NCBI GenBank assembly: GCA_028551475.1 | Contig: CM052361.1 | Location: 1,805,501-1,869,500 of the forward strand | Length of the DNA: 64,000 bases | From: Casuarina equisetifolia | Lineage: Eukaryota; Streptophyta; Magnoliopsida; Fagales; Casuarinaceae | Direction: 5' to 3' | Part shown: positions 24,247 through 39,200 of the stretch, piece after piece | How positions within the stretch are numbered: the first letter of the stretch is position 1 | Layout: each line of letters starts with the position of its first letter | The notes under the pieces: generated by a model | Databases searched by the model: none | What the model was told of the DNA's origin: nothing | Seen by the model: only the letters and a program-made list of their open reading frames with translations | Made by a program: the position numbers and the translations under genes

Positions 24247-27200
24247 TTAAGATCGTGGAGCTGCCATTTGCTGCTTCTTTACCCTCTCCATTTGTTTTAC
24301 CATGCTGTATCAAAACCATCAAAAATTGACATTTTAATTACCATCCAAATTTACTTGCGTCCCATGTTGTTTGGCTTCCAATTATGAAAACAAATCATGA
24401 CTGCCATTTGAACTAAAGCAATGAGGAAGAAGGCAATAAAAACAACCAAATATTCAAATGAACTTAAGACTTAGTACCAACAAAATTGATTGGCCACGCA
24501 TAATGTAGCACATATATGGTCAGAGACATGCCACTCATTTAACTCTGATTGACCACTAGTGTTGGTAAATTATTATGTCACAGACAGGATCAGTTAACTA
24601 CCAGCATGAACCCGGAACCAACCCTCCAACATGGCCAGAAACACAAATCTGAAGCCCAAAGATTAAACAATAAGAACAGTAAATAGAGCAAGAAACAAAG
24701 GCAGCAACATTTATGTGCGTTCCTAGTTCACTTATGTCCAAATTACGTATTCCTCCCTTCTTATTAATAATTCCATGGAGAAATAACTATAAAACATAAC
24801 AAAATTCCAAAATTAACAAAAATAAAACTGTAATCATGGTCAAGCTAACCTACCACATCGGAATGCAAATGAAGATAAACCCCAATGAAAGGATCCAAAA
24901 TTCATATGAATTTGTTGAGACTGTTTGACATGTAACATGGATGGGAATTGACAGGAGACTTGGGTCAGGATACAGGGAGGAAGGAGAACTCAAAAATAGA
25001 GAGCTGCTGCAGTATGATGCGAAGCAGCAAGGTTCTGATGAAGACGTTAATGTGTGAGACCAAAACAGACAAAAATAAATAAACCAAGTGAATAAAAGAA
25101 TCCCCAAACCGTCCAATATATGAATGTGTCCATCCAAGAGAAGAGACCTCTTGAAATATAATTAAATGATCCAATTTACACTTTCTTGTGAACTCCTCGA
25201 TAGTGCTATTGGAGTTGATGGTTCAACAGAAATCAATATGGAATATGGCATGGATGCGGTGGACTTCCATAAGTTTCTTGAATATTTTAACCTATCTTAG
25301 ACTGGACCAAGTATATGGTTTACATGCATAGCCATGAACGTGGTCCTTTTGATAAAAATGCATAACACTTGGCAAAAGAGTTTTGCTAAAATGTAACTGA
25401 GAAGATGTTGGAACTAGTTGCTAAGGGGAGATCGTTAGCCATTGTATACACGTGAGAAATATAATTAACTTTTCCAACAGAGCAGTATTAGTGAAAGATA
25501 GCCTTATTGCGGTAGGAATAGAATATATGACGAAAGATCAAAGCCACAAGCAGAATGAGATGCAGATGAGTTGAAGGAAGCAAGAACATCATTGTTAGCA
25601 TCAGAAGTGAAAACAGTGTCTAGATCATCAAGAAACAATCACAAATCAGTGTAGATCCAATACCTGATATCATGAGGTGTGATAAATACCCACTGGGATC
25701 CTTGTGCCAACGCAAAATCCACAAGGGTGTCCAAGCTGATTTTCCTACTAACAGCATCCTACAGACCAAATGTGAAGCACTAAATAGTCAGGACCCTCAT
25801 TCTCAATTTTTTTAGCATATACAGCAGAAAACTTTTAAGAAAAGGGAGGAAGTTCAATGTGCAGTGAGTTACTGTAAGCCTCCTGATTAACTGCAATTCA
25901 AACTTCAGAAAAGCAAAAAATAGCAAAATGGACACTGCCTAAAACAGTCAACCGATCAATACAATAACCTCAGGAAAAGTTGATCGCATGCCAAGGAAGC
26001 TCAATACCATAAAAATTGCTCAAATTCCTTTCTATCAAAAATGCCCACATCACATACAAGGGAATGACATCCATTCACATTCCAAAGAATACAAACTCAC
26101 AAAACCCATTTCCTGATCAGGCAAAGTGCTTATAGTTTTCATGCCCAGAAACAAGAAAAGAAAAGACACTGGCATTCTTATAGCAAAGGAAAAAGAATCC
26201 CTCACCATAAACACATCAAACTCATCCATTGCTCGAAAAGGAGCCTCTGTCATTTCATGCAGAGCTAACGCGAAGCATAATGTTGAAAAAGAGCGCTCCC
26301 CACCTAATTAAAAAAAAAAAAAAATACCAGCATCAGAAAAATCACTGCTTTTAAAGCCCTCCCACATTATAAATTCAACCCTAAGATTTGATCTCAAAAC
26401 ATGGCAAACGAAATCCACAAGAACATAAGAAAATGAGAACTCCCAAATTATTCTGAGCAAATCAACAACAAATCACTTCTAGTATTCTGCAAAACTAGCT
26501 GTTAATGAGATACGTAGAGCTACATTCTTTATGAGGGAAAAAGAAAAACCTGAAAGTCCCCTGGTATCTCGAACGGTGCTGCTTGAAGCATCTTGAGGCA
26601 TTTTAACCTAACAATAAATGTACAAAACATAAGGAGAAAAGGGCAACATTACCACAAAGTATTCAAGATTCTTAAGTGATAATTTTATGAAAGTGGTTTG
26701 ACTAAAAATGCTATTGAATGCAAAAAATTAGATGAGTACTTCAGCACAGAACAAGCCCCTTACCTCAACTGAGAGTGTCTTTTCTTCATAACTAACTTTA
26801 ATCTGTCCACTGATTCCCTTTTTTCTCAAATGGCCATTGAATCTAATGGGAGAGACATACTAATTATTACAAGTGTTAACAATACTACAAAAAGATAAAA
26901 AAATGAAGAAATAGAAAGTGCCAATAGGATGTGACTAGATATGACTAGATTTTAAGAAAGTGATTCATACTGCCAGGTCAACTGGCGCTTCAAAAGAGTT
27001 GCATTTCTCTGGAACTTGCTCCATCGCAAGTTTAAAGCTTTCTCACAAGCCTGAAATTTAAGAAGTCTTTTTTCAGATGGGCCCCATCACAAACAAAACA
27101 GTATGAAAAATACATTAGGGGAAGCAGTTGCAATCTGAGATAGAATATCTGAAACAAAGATGAGGAACAAATCATGATAAGCTTAAAGTCATAGGATTCA

Positions 27201-30200
27201 CCTGCTATCATAGATGTCAATATGTGGGAAAGAATTATGGAACTTACATCCAGTTTTTCTCGATATCCTTTGTAAGTTTGCTGTTTTTTTAGAATCTTGC
27301 GTTCTTTATTCTCACACAACATTCTAAGGTCATCAATTGATTCAGAATATCTGTGGATTAAGGGGAAAAAAAAGTTAAGATAATTGATTACAAACTGGCG
27401 CTTGGCTGTACTTCAAGTGATACCAAGACAGATGGTAATTCCTCACCGCTGGCTCTCATGCTGCAGTCTCTGATTTAGTCTAGTTAGTTGTGCGCTAAGT
27501 TGCTCTGGGGTGCTCCCATCACAACCTCCTAATGCTTCAATTTCACTCTCAGGGCAGATAATAGAAGCCTTTCCGCAATTCTCCTGTAGTTTCACCAAGT
27601 ATTAAAAATAAAAAACAAAAAACAGCTGCTACTAATTGAGCTGACAGAACGCCTTTAATCCAAACTGTCTAAACAGTTATTCCACAAAGCAAAAAGCTAC
27701 AGAAAAGCACAAATGCTAAGAGTAACACAAACAGTAGGGCAATGCTATTGGCATTCAACTTTGGCTTCTTGCACTCTCATTTGTGAGGGATTATAAGCTG
27801 AAGGAAGGAGAAAAGCAAAAACTCATATCTTCAGTTAAACACAGAGAGGGAGAGATCTAAACCAACTTCATCTTCTAATGGCCCCTTTATGAAGAACATA
27901 TAAAGCCACTTTTCTTTTAGTCATTGGAATTAACAGAGTGCATGAAGAAGCATACAGCAAGCTAACCTTCTCAGAATAAAAAATCAGAAGAGAACCTAAG
28001 GGAAAGTGGGTGTTCAGAGCAACACTGAAATTAATTGGTAAGAAAGGCATCAAATGTACCAGGCGGTTCTTCTCAAGCTCCTGGTAACGTGTCTCTGCCT
28101 CTTTGATAAGAGAAAGGACCTTGTTATTCATTATACCTTCATAATGGCTCTTCTTCTGTGATAAAAAAAAATCAAATATTAAGCAAAATTTACATAAAAA
28201 TGAAACAAAGCATTGAAAAAAAGATTTAGGGAGAGGAGGAAGAGGACCGATTCTTCATCAAGCAGTGCTTCTTCAAGCTTTATCAGTTCATTCTCTGATC
28301 TGTCAAATGCATCAATTTCACCTTTTGCTGACTCTACAATATTAGGGGAAAAAATAGAATTGGAATTATTTAAAATTGACACCAACTATGAAAAAAAAAA
28401 AAAAAAAGAATTGCAACTATACCACAAAGAGTCTCAAATGACGTTTTGAGTTTGTTGGCTTTTGCTTCTGCATCATTCATTCTGACTAGGAGCTTTTCCA
28501 GCAAGACTTCCCTCTCTTGTATCTCCAGACTAACTTTCTAGAAATCACTCCCAATAGGACCTTCCTGTTAGAGAAGAAATCTATATATCTGAAGGTATCA
28601 TGAGTAGAGACATAAGGACTAGTGAACAAACTGAGATTTCTTGATGAAGCTCATCAACATTTGATGCAGGTGATGGAATAGCTTCAGCAGCATATGAATT
28701 CTTTACATCTTGCAGGGCTAGTTTCTTTGACATCAAATCACGCTCTGCATCCACACGCCTCTTCTACAGAGACAGATATATAACCCTTATCAAAGAAAGA
28801 TGAAAGAGAAGGTTTGTTTAAATGAGTTTTCAAATAAAATCTCACCATTTACCCTCCTTTCAAAACAAAACATAAAACATGATTTGGAGAACTTTTCCTA
28901 TCTTCATATAAGAAAATTTTAAAAACACATGCACATTTTTGGTTTAGAGACTAGTCATGTCATAAAAAAGGAAAAAAAATATGGGGGGTAGTGTCAACGG
29001 AGAGAGGGCTCTCCGCTCCCTGCCTTTAGTGGTCCACCCCAAATGTCCGCAGCAGTGAGGCTCCACCCCCACAAAGGTTGGTAGGACTGGAATTCCACTT
29101 CCTCAACACCCTTTGTGTTGAAGGACATCCTAATCTCTCCCCCAACCAGAACAGGTGGACCTAGAAGAAAGGGTATAAACCTCCTGTTAAAACATGAAGT
29201 GATACCTTTACAGTTCTCAGAGTCTCGTGAAGATCCTGAAGACTCTTCTCTGCCTCCCTCTTTGCCCTCCCTCGCTGTTTTGCTTCTTCATGCATTTTTG
29301 ATTCATCTCTTTGAAGATCCTTAATCTGATCATCAAAAGAACTACAAAGACGGCCACTTCTTTGCTTCTTATTTGGGGGAAGAGTTGTCTGGACTGAACC
29401 TCGAGAAAACCTAGAAAGGGATCAGTACTAAACTGTAGCTCCATAAATCACATCACATTCTACAAACAAGAGAAAGATTTAATTTCAGAGTACATGAAAC
29501 TACAGAAACCTGAAACTACGGGAAACTAAAGTAAACATCAGCAGACGTGTGAATACAACAGTTTCAAATATTATAAGTTTAAGTTATACTATTCCAGACC
29601 AGAGCACATTTTTATGATGCCTGTGACTAAAAAACCAAAATAAAGATGCTTCGTCATTTGGCCAAAGTTGAACGAATCATCAGACAACCACTGTGAGAAG
29701 CAAAATGCTGATACCAGCATTTCTCAGTCTCCTTAACAAAACTTATCATTATATAGTAGTGTAACATGACATAACACTTCCGTACATGCTAGAACTAACT
29801 AAGAAAGACCTCCGCATTCTGGACTCCCTTTCTGTAGTCCCCCTCCTCCCCCAACCCCACAAAAGAGGAAAAAGATTAAAAAAAGTACATAAGAGAAATA
29901 GTCCAAATAGAGACCATAACATGCCAGGAACCATCCGTATCACATCCCAACCTCACATTCTTAACAAGAGCTTCAAGGCAAAAAAGAATACCAGACTTTA
30001 GCTGTATATGGTTAAAAAATATTGTTCTGAAAAAACTTCACAAATCTGTGCTGAGCAACATCAAGAAACTGATGATCAAATCCCACACAAAGGCTCGGTA
30101 TAATGCAAACAGAGGCATCTATACTCATTCTAAGTCCACTGGTCTCACAGACAACCCAGAACACCCAATTACTAATTTATGCTGATAAGATACGTTTTGT

Positions 30201-33200
30201 CATTCTTGCAAGCTCCTTGTAATATTGGTATCTTGAGTTAATGTAAAAAATCAACTGAAAAGTAAAATGAAATGAGATGACTGGTGTAAATTCTGTCTTA
30301 CATTTTAGATCCATCTAAAGTATAAACCTCCTTCAGATTCAAGATCCTTTGCTCAAAAGCAACTGCTTTTCCCATGTCATAGTCTCTAACAAGCACTTGC
30401 CTCTCTGCATCACCCTGGAAATACAACAAACTTGATACACATAAGAAGTGGAGGAGCAACAATAACTGTTTGAGAAATAACAGAAAGTACCATAAAAGAT
30501 GAAAAATTGTAACAGAAGACCAAAATATTCTAGCAAAGAAATAAATTAAATTAACAACCAAGAACAGGTCAACAGAAATGAAATGCATATAGGAAGATAC
30601 ACAAATTACCATATCCACCAACACATTAAAGACAATGTCGTTTTCGGTATGTAGAACAGAGATAGTAGTTGGGTGACTTGTTTGAGGAAGCATGTGAGGT
30701 GGGATATTTAACCTACACCACACAGACAAGGAACAATCATGCTCAAACATAACTCAGCTTGCACCTGAAGAAACTGTTCATCAAAATATAAAGACATGTA
30801 TCCACCTTGGTCTTGAAAAGTCATAAATGATAATCTGAAGGTGGCCGTAGTTTGCTTCCTTGGCACACCCTCTCAGAAGGAGAGCATCTTTATGATTCGT
30901 CACAATGAAAGCATTAAGCAACCTTCCAATGGCATGTTCAACAGCTCGAGCCCATGTATCACCGTTAACCAACGTCTGCAGTAGATAATCATAAATAAGG
31001 GATGTTAGCCATCAACAAATAACACAATAAATGTGCATGACAAAATTGATGCTCAAACACATGACTGAACCAAGATGTAAACAATAACAAAATCACAGTC
31101 TTCCTCCCAACTGTAAAAGCATCTTTCATCAAAAGATTTCTTAAAATATGTGCGGGATCAAACACTTCAGAAGACATAATTTCAAACTGGACACAACATA
31201 CACCAGATCGTGCCCAGAATTGAAAAACTTCACCATTATTATTCAAACAGCTTCCTTGAATAGTCAGTGCCTAAGTTTCACCATTTACATAAGCATTGAT
31301 TCAAAAATAACAACACCAAAGATCAGACACAACACAAAGACATAACTTCAGCCACAAACAACACTTACCTCAATTTTGAATCAAAAGATAAGCAACTAAA
31401 AGCTATAAAGAAAAAACCCAAGTAAGAAATATCCCAGAACAAATGTTATTATCACACCATAAATCACAAAGGCCTATGAAAGTCATATAAAATGCACAAA
31501 TTTACACATGTTTTGAAGCATAGAATAGGGCCATCATTTCAGACTATAAACCAGAGAGAAGATTTAATGCCCATTTTTTCACCCAAAAAAAAAAGCGTAA
31601 AAGATGCATCAAGGATCAGAAATGCGTACCCGCCAAAAGTAAACAAAGTGCCCCAGAAACATGCCCAAATGCACTCTTATACACACAACAATATTCATGC
31701 AGAAGAGAATGAAATATTTCAACATGCAAAGACAATCATCCATTACTCACCAAATGGACTCCAATTGGGCCAACAGGAGGCTTTTTGAACCTTTGTTGAT
31801 GTCGCTCAATTGCACGTAATAGGCTAAGCACTCTATCTCCACCAAAAGCTGTAACCTGATAACACACAAAAATTATCAAAACCAAACAGTATGGCAATCA
31901 GAGAGAGTTGTCCATTACATAGTTAAAGAAATGGATAAACTGAATTTGCCAACATAGGAAAGAATCCTTGATTTTCACAAGCATCTAAAAATGCAAGACA
32001 AATACTTAAGCATACCTTGTTGGTTTGATGTTCATGAAGCTCGCGGATGGAACGAGAAATTTCATGATTCTTTCTTTCAATTTCTTCAATCTAAGGGAGC
32101 CAAAAATTATTAATATTAATCAATAATGACAAAATGTTAAGTCATGAGAAGGTATTTAGAACGGTCAGTAACTTCATCTAAATATTTATCAGTGTTTGAG
32201 GTTTCAAAAGTGTACAGGCAAATGGGTTTGAGGGTGAAAGGAGGAAAAGAGAGAAGTTTGTTGCCGTTCAAGGAGAACAGCGGAAGATGCGATAGAAATT
32301 CAGGTTTGTCTTGTCTCAAAATTCAAATACCCTATTTCATTAAGACCCACAACATTATAAAAAGTTACAAGTTTTCCCCTTGTTGCGGAAAACAACTATG
32401 GTTTATGAAAATAGAACCCAAACCAAAATCTGTTTTAACAGTAGACTCCAAATAACTTGAAAACTTCATAACGTAACCTAGCTGGAGACAAATTAAGTTC
32501 ACTAAAGTGACAGAGTCATTAGAATAAAACCTAAAGGATCACAATCAAATATGTAGAACATCCCAACAAAGCAACCAACCATGTTTGAACAATTCCTTAG
32601 TAGATGGAGATCAACAAGAGCAAACCATATATCAATGCACCTGGTGGATGCTTTAGAATCAAAAGTTTTTTAGACATCCACAGAACCAACAAAGTAGAGG
32701 AGGCAAAAAGACAAACATGCCAAAAACGCTTACTTTTTTCCCGCAAGAACCAGTACCTCTCACATTCAGTTACGAGGAGATACAGAAAGATTTGCTATAA
32801 TGCAGGTTTTCTCGAAAAGGTAGCCAAAGATTTTTCAAACCAGTTATTCAGACAAATGCATCTATGAGTCACCTAATCCAAATTTCCCGGTCCATTAAAA
32901 TTTAGCTGCATAAGATTGTAATATAATGGCCACTAGGTTAAGCATTGGCAATAAAACCTTTGAAAACCTGTGGGTGATGGCGTGTTCAAGAGAAAAGATT
33001 TTAACTTACGAAATTATGCAAGAGAATTAACTTATTTAATAACAGTAAACATTTGCACACCTCATTACCAATCCGCACAATTTCACTTGATCCCTTGCTT
33101 ATGTTTTCTATTAAGGAACTTTCTTCTTCTTTGAACCTGAAAGATTGTTGAAGTACAGATTATGTGGAATCTCTCAAGAAATCAAGGTAGAAAACGAAAA

Positions 33201-36200
33201 CACAAAATGAAAAAAAAAAAAAAAAATTCTTAACCTGATAAGAGCTAAATTAGAAGCATCAACTTGACATTGGAGTCCCTTCAGCTTCTCCTCTATTTCA
33301 GATTCTTCAGTCTGTAACACATCAAAATGATAGGTCTAAACCCTAAATCTTGTGTTTTTCCCCATTTTTTGGTTGAAATAAAGTCCATATATTAAATGCT
33401 CAAATAAATCAGAGGAAATATTCTTAAAAATGAAGGATAACTTCATAATTCTAAGGTTATACAATTCAGTACCAGGGGTAAGAAATACACCTCTGTGAAA
33501 AAGTTTAATCTTAATCATACAGAAATTTATGTAGGAAATGAGACAAATAGAAATCATTAATATCTTAATTGTCGCCTAGCTTGCTAGCTCAGTGGTGAGC
33601 TAGCAGGGATCCCAATCATGAAGGCTAAGGTTTGACACCCTACGTGTGTGAGGTATAATAGACAAAAAAAATTAAATATCTTAAATCATTAATATTCCAA
33701 GGAACAACGCCAATTTAATTCAGAATTCTAAAAGCATTGTACAGAATACTGGTGTTGAAGTTTGAATAGCTAAAATAAAGACAGGAGCTAATTGGGGGCT
33801 GACTTCATCACTCAGTGAAGACAAAAATTTTTGGGAACTCACATATGGAACTCAACTTCAAGGTTATTTTAGTACTTAGCTAAAAGACTTGACCGGTACA
33901 GCACTAGAGCCTTTTGTTATACTTAAATTTTATCACCAGAAAAGAAAAATTACATTCAAACAATAGCTGGTTATAGTAATCAAACACGGACTGCAAATTG
34001 GCAGATGAGACAGGTTTTGAGACACTTATGATAAGATTTAACAAAATAAGCAAAAAATTAACGATTTTATAGTTTTCTATGAGGACGAAGATGCATTTGA
34101 AGTGAGGACTAAGATGCATTTGCAGTAGAATATCTAGAACATTCTTTGGCCAACAAATCTTCCAACAGTTGGTAAATAAAGAGATCAAGATACAACACAC
34201 AATGTGATTTCTGCCAAAGGGAGAATGAGGAATAGAACTGATGCAGATCTAGTGGCGGGATTGAGCGAGTTCTGTATGGAGTTAAGGAAGGGCAGTCGTT
34301 TTTCTGTGTTTTTAGGGCTTTTTCTTGTGAGGAGGGTTGTTTTTGGGTAGGAAGATCCTGCCACTAGATCCACATCAAGAACTTTTACATTTCACAGATT
34401 ATTGGCCCTCTAAAGCAAATGTGTTTTCAATAATACAGTCAATAGGTATCACATCAGCAAGTATCATTCAAATCGGTCTTCAGGAGAGTATTCAAGACAG
34501 AGAAATCAAAGTAGCTAGAAAGACCTTAGTACAGTAAGTGTTCGAACAATATGCATGACATGCACGACCATTAGTCTAAGAAACTTTTGTTGAACTTTCT
34601 TGCAACTTAAGTTTCCTGTCTATAGTCATGATGTGTATAAAAATATGTACAATAATGAAAAAGGAATGCAAAGGAGAAAGGTAGAACCCACAAAAAGCTA
34701 AGCAGGAGATGGGGGGTGAGATTCATCTATCCCATACAGAACGAATTCTTTAGATCCCAAAACTATTTGACAACCCAGCAGTCCTTTGTAGATCTATCTG
34801 GTTCTTACTTTCCTTAGCAAGCTATTAGGAAAATGAATCAGAAAAATTTTAATGTCCAAAAATAGATCATAAAAGTTTCCAAACATGCCAGGCTCCAGAG
34901 GCTGCACCAGTACATCAAGTCAGAATCGCACTTATAGGTATATGTATGAGGCTTCTAAAACATTAAGGAGAAAACAAACTGATCCAAAAAGATACTTCAT
35001 ATTACAAGCAAGTGCCTGTAAAGCATGAATGACTGGAAATTCAAACATTCCACATTGATTACTGCTAACCAATGTTTTAGAGATTGCCATTTCTAGCATT
35101 TTTTATTTGTGCTTAACAATGATAACAAGGATTTTTATTTTGTAGCATGTCATTCACAGCAGGATTATGCCTCAGAAAATAAATTACAGAGACAATAAAG
35201 AAGGTGGATGGCAAAAAGGGCATCGCTCATTGACAAAATAAAGAGAAGCATGCTTCAGTTTCTTCAAACAGTTATGACAAAAGATAGCCAAGAAACCCGG
35301 GGGAAACAAAACAGATCAGCAAAAGATAATAAAAGCACAACTATCATCTATATACAGGAGCTGGGATAACCTGTGTATTCCTAACATGCTGTTCATGAAT
35401 CTCTTGAACTTGTTGTTCAAGAAGTTTGACATGTTTCATCATCTTCTGGATGTGGTTATTCTTCCGGCCACACTCTTCTTCCAACTCAAGTTTCTCTTTA
35501 GTTGCCTGGAAAAGAATTTTAAATCAACAATATTTACTGTGAAGGAAAAATATCAAACTTGGGGATTACAAAAGCGAATCACTGATGAACAAATAAAACG
35601 ACTACAATGATAGAAGTCAAAGAAGAAGATGGTGAGGGGAGGCTAAATACTAATGTGAATAAAACAAACATCCATAAAGTAGGCAAAACTGAGAGGCTTC
35701 TTTCTCCAACAAGTAAGATAATTGGTAAAAACAATCACGATTCCCAGCTGCAATTCCTAAATTTAATTAATGGATAGTAAAGATTGAAATCACTTTTTGT
35801 GCTAGTCTTTACAGCACCATGGCAACTACCACAAACATTGAATTGGTTTCAAGATTTCTTTCCTCTTTCTTCTTTTTTGGATCTTTTTTTTTTCTCTTTC
35901 TTGTTTTTGGATCTTTTTCTTTTTCTGCTTTTACATAGAAGTTAAGCATGACTATACTTTACCAGCATAAACTTAATCCAGCAAACAGTTATAAGCTTTG
36001 TGAAAAGAGTAAAGACTGAAATCTCAACTCACCAAGGCAAGATTCTGCTGCAATTCATCCTTCATTCTCCTCACTTCTGATGTCCTTTCCATCATGTGTG
36101 CAATTTCAGCTTTCTTCTTAGATATTCGTTCCCTCAGTTCCTCCAACACATTCTGCAATACAACATACCAGTGTGCATACAAAAAAGATTTATAATCCAT

Positions 36201-39200
36201 TTCACTTGATGAGGCTTTACACAACAATAAAGGGGCCAGAAGTTAAAAGGGTCGTTACAAAGCTCCAAGGAAGATAGTGGAAGGAGCATGATATTACCAA
36301 ATAATCATCACGTCTTTAACTACTCCTTGTAAGCAAGAATGCTGAGAAAGCAAAATGATGCATTGACCATAAATACAAGGACACATCCTACTAGAATTAG
36401 ATGGAATTTTCAACTTTGCTCATCACTTACAATTTGTAAATCAATTTTCGCTTGGCAAGCTGGTATACGATCCTTTAGCATCCCAATTTTTGCACTTTGC
36501 TCCGCAAGCTGCTTATCTACATCATATACCCAAGACCAAGCAAGCTTCTTCTTCAACTGCTGTACCTTTTGAGATATTTCTTCAACATGTTCCATGTTTT
36601 TTATTTTGCCTTGCAACTCATCTAGGTCCTTTTGCATGGGTTTTATAGATTCTTCCAACTCATGAACAAGTGCATTTGCAGACTTCAAATTTTCATTAAC
36701 ATTTTGTAGAATATCATTCACTTGCTGAAGAAGTGTGGCCTTGAAAAAGAACTGAGTAACCAAGTGTCAGTATTACATCCATAAGTACTTCCTAAAGAAG
36801 TAAACAGCTGGAGAAATTACCTTAAATTTGTCCTTGGCATTCCCAGAATGCAAAAACTCTCTGCTTTTGTCTTGAGTCATTATTACACATGGATTCTCAA
36901 CATCAATCTGCACTGCAGAGCAGATCATCAATAAACAAAAAGTGGAGAGTGGTTAAGCTTTAGAAAACAATCACACTTTCAACATCCAGGGTAAATATTT
37001 CCAGTACAACTTCATGCACCACCAAGTGGTCCAGGCTGCATCAAATTGAAGTTGAAAACAGGTTTAAACTAACAATTGACATACTCATGCAATCCCAGCG
37101 AACAACTTTTCTAAACCTAAAGGTTTCAGTTTCAAAGATTATTAACATTCTTTCTAAATTTTATGGGTAGGATGCTTCAGGAATCTTTTTACCCCTACAG
37201 TTGGGCCAGCATATTGAATTCTTTCCAATGGAGAATTTTCTTGAAAACAGTTGCACGTTCAAGCAAATTTGCATGAGTTACATAAAGTTAATAAAGACTT
37301 TGAGCCTTATAAATGTTAGGTTCAACAATCTATGTAGATATGTGTAGCATTAGAGATTCTATGAAATTTCAAAAAGAGATGAACAATTATCTTCTTCAAT
37401 TTTAATTCTTTTTTTTTTTCAATAAGTTTCCATGTGGGCCCCACACTTGTTGCTTTTAAACTCTATTTGCCACCAAAAAAGTTACAATAAAATCATTTCT
37501 ACAACAAGAGCTTCTGGTTCCAATGTATTCTGGTGCTCCACCAATCTATAATAGCAGGAGAAGAATCCTAGTTATAACAATTAACAAACCAAATATGCAA
37601 CAAAATCACTGGAAAACCACTATAGGATCAAGAAATTCACTAAGACAAAGATCAGATCAGAAAGGAGAAAGCAACAATGAGCACTAAGAGGTCAACAAGT
37701 TTGGAGACAACTATAAAAAGGATAAGTATCACAACCACATGCTGAAAAGGCAGGCTTAGAAGAAGCAAAAGCCAACAGAAAAGGTTGAATCAAGAATCTA
37801 CAGAAGAGGACTATGAAGAGCCTTCATCAGAAACTTCACTTACATCTCCTGAAATAAATTTCCTTAACAAGGAACACTATTGACATGATAACTAAGTTGG
37901 ATGCAAGCACTCCCAAACCACAAAGGTTAAGTATCACAACCACAACCACATACTGAAAAGGCAGGCTTAGAAGAAGCAAAAGCCAATAGAGAAGGTTGAA
38001 TCAAGAATATACAGAGGAGGACTATGAACAGCCTTCATCGGAAGCTGTACTTATATCTCCTGAAATAAATTTCCTTAACAAGGAACTCTATTGACATGAC
38101 AACTAAGTTGAAGGCCAGATAATGAGCACATTAGCACTGAAAAAAAATTACAAATATTCTGCAATAGAAGCAGATTCATGGTAAATGTTCCTAATAACAC
38201 AAGTTACATAAATGTATGAAGGATGCGCAATGCTTTTCACTTAAAATACTGGGTAAGATGTATTATATGTTTACTAGTTATTGTGTTACCAACTAAGTTA
38301 TCAGTATTGGAGAGCCTCATGCATAAAGAGGTAGGAACCTAGGACACAAACCATCAATACCAACCATAAAGTCCCTAAGTAGTTATCAAATAATGCTGAT
38401 TTCGATACCTACCAAGGCCCACAGAGGTGAAAAAAACCAAAAAAATAAATTTACATCTTTTTCAAGTAAAAAGAATAAATGCTCACATTAAAGTGTTCCA
38501 CTAGCTCATGAAGGTCTTCTCTCCGACTAGCAACCTTCCTTCCTGTCAAATTTCCCGAATGGAGAACAAAATCAAGTAAACAACACAACTTCAACTGTCA
38601 ATAATTTTATAAACTATTATCAAACAGATCATTACACACACACACGCACACGCACACGCATGTATACAGAGAGCAAAGAACAAAACAACTAAAACAACTT
38701 AGTCATTTCAATTTCAGAACAAAACATTACATGCTCCCACACACAAACACACACATTTACAATGAGAAAGAACAAAACAATTAAAACAACTTAGTCTTTT
38801 CAATTTCAGAACAAAACATTACATGCTCCCACATACATACAACAAAAGATTACTAATATGCAAGTTTACCACATCAGAGTATAAACAATAATCTCTGGGT
38901 AACGAACAACTTGACTTATGATTCAATAATTGGTTTGCTGAACTCATAATTACAACACAGGTAGCCTTGTTAAATTCCAAAAGGCATATGAAGGTAAAAT
39001 CTAAGGTTTTTTTATATTTAGCGAATCCAATTAATAAGTGGCCTATGGTATCTCATGCCTACTATTACCAGCAACAAGAATCTTTGCAGTTATGCTAACA
39101 AATTTAAAAATAGAAGATTAAACAAGCAACACCCACAATTCTAAAGTCCCAAAGTATGTCAAAACCAAAGCCAGGTAGACAGTAGATGTCCCATAACAGC

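Noticed and set aside
33569..33674. Possible tRNA gene
   Set aside because: A and B boxes are present but no acceptor stem or cloverleaf is visible. An A-rich tail and target-site duplication point to a SINE.
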